Below, piece after piece: positions 5,945 to 7,467 of a stretch of DNA of 7,467 nucleotides. Position 1 is the stretch's first letter. Every line of letters starts with the position of its first letter. The translations under genes and the position numbers were made by a program. The stretch comes from Oscillospiraceae bacterium (GTDB lineage Bacteria; Bacillota; Clostridia; Oscillospirales; QAMX01): the NCBI GenBank assembly GCA_902772625.1, contig CACYBP010000390.1, positions 1 to 7,467 of the forward strand. The letters run 5' to 3'. The notes beneath the pieces were generated by a model. That model did no database searches and had not been told where the DNA came from. It saw only the letters and a list, made by a program, of their open reading frames with translations.

Positions 5945-5989
5945 GGAACCCGGCGGAAACCGGAACCAAAAGAGAGGATCACGTTTTCT

Positions 5990-7357
5990 ATGCAAGAAGC
6001 GATCATGGATAAAAAGACCTTCAACCGGAAGCTCTGGAAGCTCGCGCTGCCCATCTCCTTTCAGAGCCTGATGCTGGCCGCGGTGGCGGCGGGGGACGCC
6101 CTGATGCTGGGGAGGGTGGCCCAGGCCGAGATGACAGCGGTGTCGCTGGCGACCCAGGTGCAGTTCGTGCAGAACATGTTTCTCGGCGCGGTGACCACGG
6201 CGGGCTCGATCCTGGGGGCGCAGTACTTCGGCAAGGGCGCGAAGGGCGTCGTGCGGGAGATCTTCAACCTGATCCTCGCCCTTTCGGGGGCGATCTCGCT
6301 GCTGTTTTTCGCCGCCTGCGAGCTTGTGCCCGGGCAGCTGATGCTGGCCTTCACCCACGACGGAGCCCTGATCTCCATCGGGGCCGACTATCTCCGGATC
6401 GCGGGCTGGTCCTATCTCCTCACCGGGATCTCCCAATGCTATCTCACCGTGATGAAGGTCACCGACCACGTGCGGGAAAGCGTCCTGATCAGCTCGGGCG
6501 CCGTGGTGATCAACATCCTTCTGAACGCGGTGTTCATCTTCGGCCTCTTCGGCCTTCCGGCCATGAGCTTCCGCGGCGCGGCTCTGGCCACCACACTCGC
6601 CCGCGCGATTGAGCTTCTTCTCTGTCTTCTCGTATCGACCGGGAAAAAACACGTCCGCCCGGATCTTCCGCGCTTCTTCCGGTGGAGAAAGGAGCTCTGG
6701 ACCGACTTCCGGAAGCAGTGTCTGCCGCTTCTCGGCGCGTTCCTGCTTTGGGGGGTGGGCTTCACGTCCTACACCGCGGTTATCGGCCACATGGGGGCCG
6801 ACGCCGCGGCGGCCAACTCGGTTTCTTCGGTGGTGCGCGATCTGATCTGCTGCGCCTGCAACGGCATCGGAAGCGCCGCCGGCATCATGGTGGGAAACGA
6901 GCTCGGCGCGGGGCGGCTGGAGGTGGGAAGAGCCTACGGCATCCGTCTGAAGAATCTTTCCTGGGTGATCGGTTTCGTTTCCACCGCCCTGATCCTGGCC
7001 CTGACGCCGCTGGTGGTGCGGATGGTGATCCTCACCGACGAGGCCCGGAGCTATCTCACCGGGATGATGGTCATCATGGCGTTCTACATGATCGGCCGGT
7101 GCGTCAACACGGTCACCATCAACGGAGTTCTGGACGGCGGGGGAGACACCCTTTTCGATATGTACAGCCTTGCGGTCACCATGTGGGGGATCGCGGTGCC
7201 CCTGGCCTTCCTCGGCGCTTTCGTGTTCGGATGGCCGGTGTACGCCGTGTACGCCTGCACCTGTCTTGACGAGGTGGGAAAGATCCCCTGGGTGATGCTG
7301 CGCTTCCGGAAATACAAGTGGGTCAAGGATCTGACGAGAGACGGATCCGCCGAATGA
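5990..7357 (+). CDS. MATE-family multidrug/metabolite efflux transporter
   Basis: A 455-residue inner-membrane antiporter of the MATE (NorM/DinF-like) family, which exports cationic or other small molecules using Na+ or H+ gradients. It is hydrophobic throughout with about twelve predicted membrane helices and has the usual two-fold arrangement: the first half opens with L-A-L-P-I-S-F-Q-S near 18-26, the second near 235-255. A long basic loop lies at about 208-232. N-G-V-L-D-G-G-G-D-T near 378-387 is a family hallmark, usually written G-x-L-x-G-G-G-D-T. Length is normal. The ATG at 5990 has GAGAGG 12 bases upstream, which is rather far. An ATG at 6005 (450 residues) with AAGAAG five bases upstream is an alternative. 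The frame upstream of 5990 is open but lies over the promoter. Divergent from araC and convergent with the partial gene at the right edge. Substrate unknown. Confidence 0.93.
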   Translation: MQEAIMDKKTFNRKLWKLALPISFQSLMLAAVAAGDALMLGRVAQAEMTAVSLATQVQFVQNMFLGAVTTAGSILGAQYFGKGAKGVVREIFNLILALSGAISLLFFAACELVPGQLMLAFTHDGALISIGADYLRIAGWSYLLTGISQCYLTVMKVTDHVRESVLISSGAVVINILLNAVFIFGLFGLPAMSFRGAALATTLARAIELLLCLLVSTGKKHVRPDLPRFFRWRKELWTDFRKQCLPLLGAFLLWGVGFTSYTAVIGHMGADAAAANSVSSVVRDLICCACNGIGSAAGIMVGNELGAGRLEVGRAYGIRLKNLSWVIGFVSTALILALTPLVVRMVILTDEARSYLTGMMVIMAFYMIGRCVNTVTINGVLDGGGDTLFDMYSLAVTMWGIAVPLAFLGAFVFGWPVYAVYACTCLDEVGKIPWVMLRFRKYKWVKDLTRDGSAE

Positions 7358-7358
7358 G

Positions 7359-7404
7359 AAAAAAGCGGCCGCGCGCCTTCGGGCGTGCGGCCGCAGGTCG
7401 TTTT
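7359..7404. terminator. Bidirectional terminator, 13-bp stem with UUCG loop
   Basis: GCGGCCGCGCGCC (7365-7377) pairs along all 13 positions (one G-U) with GGCGTGCGGCCGC (7382-7394) around TTCG. The + side has only TTTT, six bases after the stem (7401-7404). The - side has TTTTTT directly after it (from the A-run at 7359-7364), so it looks stronger for the gene entering from the right than for the MATE gene. Confidence 0.85.
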
Positions 7405-7408
7405 GCCA

Positions 7409-7467
7409 TCAGAAGCGCGGGACGATCACGGCTTCGCCGTCCCGGAGAGCCGATTCGTGCGCGCAGA
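7409..7467 (-). CDS. C-terminus of a probable Gfo/Idh/MocA-family oxidoreductase (partial)
   Basis: The - strand is open from the right edge to a TGA at 7411-7409. It encodes a tail ending C-A-H-E-S-A-L-R-D-G-E-A-V-I-V-P-R-F. The A-x-E-S-A-x-x-D/S-G-x-x-V-x-V/I pattern is the usual C-terminal helix and strand of NAD-dependent Gfo/Idh/MocA sugar oxidoreductases. The stop is followed at once by a terminator with its better T-run in this direction, which supports a real convergent gene. With only about 19 residues visible, the family call is tentative. The rest of the gene lies outside the window. Confidence 0.5.
   Translation of the reverse strand, partial: CAHESALRDGEAVIVPRF

Noticed and set aside
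5561..6790. A 409-codon open frame on the - strand opposite the MATE gene
   Set aside because: Composition is Arg/Gly/His/Glu-rich with no recognisable domain. It spans the divergent promoter region and part of araC, as expected of antisense frames in GC-rich coding DNA.
7365..7394. Two NotI sites (GCGGCCGC), suggestive of a cloning junction
   Set aside because: They are the two arms of the terminator stem. The octamer is self-complementary, so finding it in both arms is expected.

Overview
This is a GC-rich window (roughly 60% or more by eye) from a low-redundancy bacterial chromosome. Ribosome-binding sites are purine-rich (AAGGAGG before the AraC gene), GTG and TTG starts are used, there is a lipobox lipoprotein, and genes sit in short compact operons. 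Together with the protein families this suggests an anaerobic, GC-rich Clostridia-type Firmicute such as a gut or rumen member. That placement is inference, because no phylogenetic marker gene is present. No rRNA, tRNA, CRISPR array, insertion sequence or phage gene was seen.

Left block (1-3070, + strand): three tightly packed genes read as one operon. They are a PAP2-superfamily membrane phosphatase or transferase, a YwaF/TIGR02206 (TMEM164-like) integral membrane protein, and a CrtI/phytoene-desaturase-like FAD oxidoreductase. The operon starts left of the window, where a probable upstream gene ends in a TTGA overlap with the PAP2 start. It ends at a bidirectional UUCG-loop terminator near 3093-3139. 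All three families are associated with lipid or isoprenoid chemistry, so the set looks like an uncharacterised membrane-lipid modification cassette.

Middle block (3156-5820, - strand, read right to left): an AraC-family regulator, a medium-chain dehydrogenase/reductase lacking the usual zinc ligands, and a small lipoprotein with a sulfite-oxidase-like molybdopterin-binding fold. The 147-base gap between araC and the dehydrogenase holds both a dehydrogenase promoter and a terminator-like stem-loop that overlaps it.

Right block (5821-7467): a divergent control region, then a MATE-family efflux transporter on the + strand, a 13-bp UUCG terminator, and the last codons of a convergent gene whose C-terminus resembles Gfo/Idh/MocA sugar oxidoreductases. 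The MATE promoter and the dehydrogenase promoter share a 10-base -35 block and a 7-base -10 block at identical spacing, plus the octamer TCCCGTCA. This makes them good candidates for joint control, plausibly by the AraC protein encoded between them. The regulator, dehydrogenase, lipoprotein, transporter and possible sugar oxidoreductase may form one small substrate-response and export locus, but the substrate cannot be read from the sequence.
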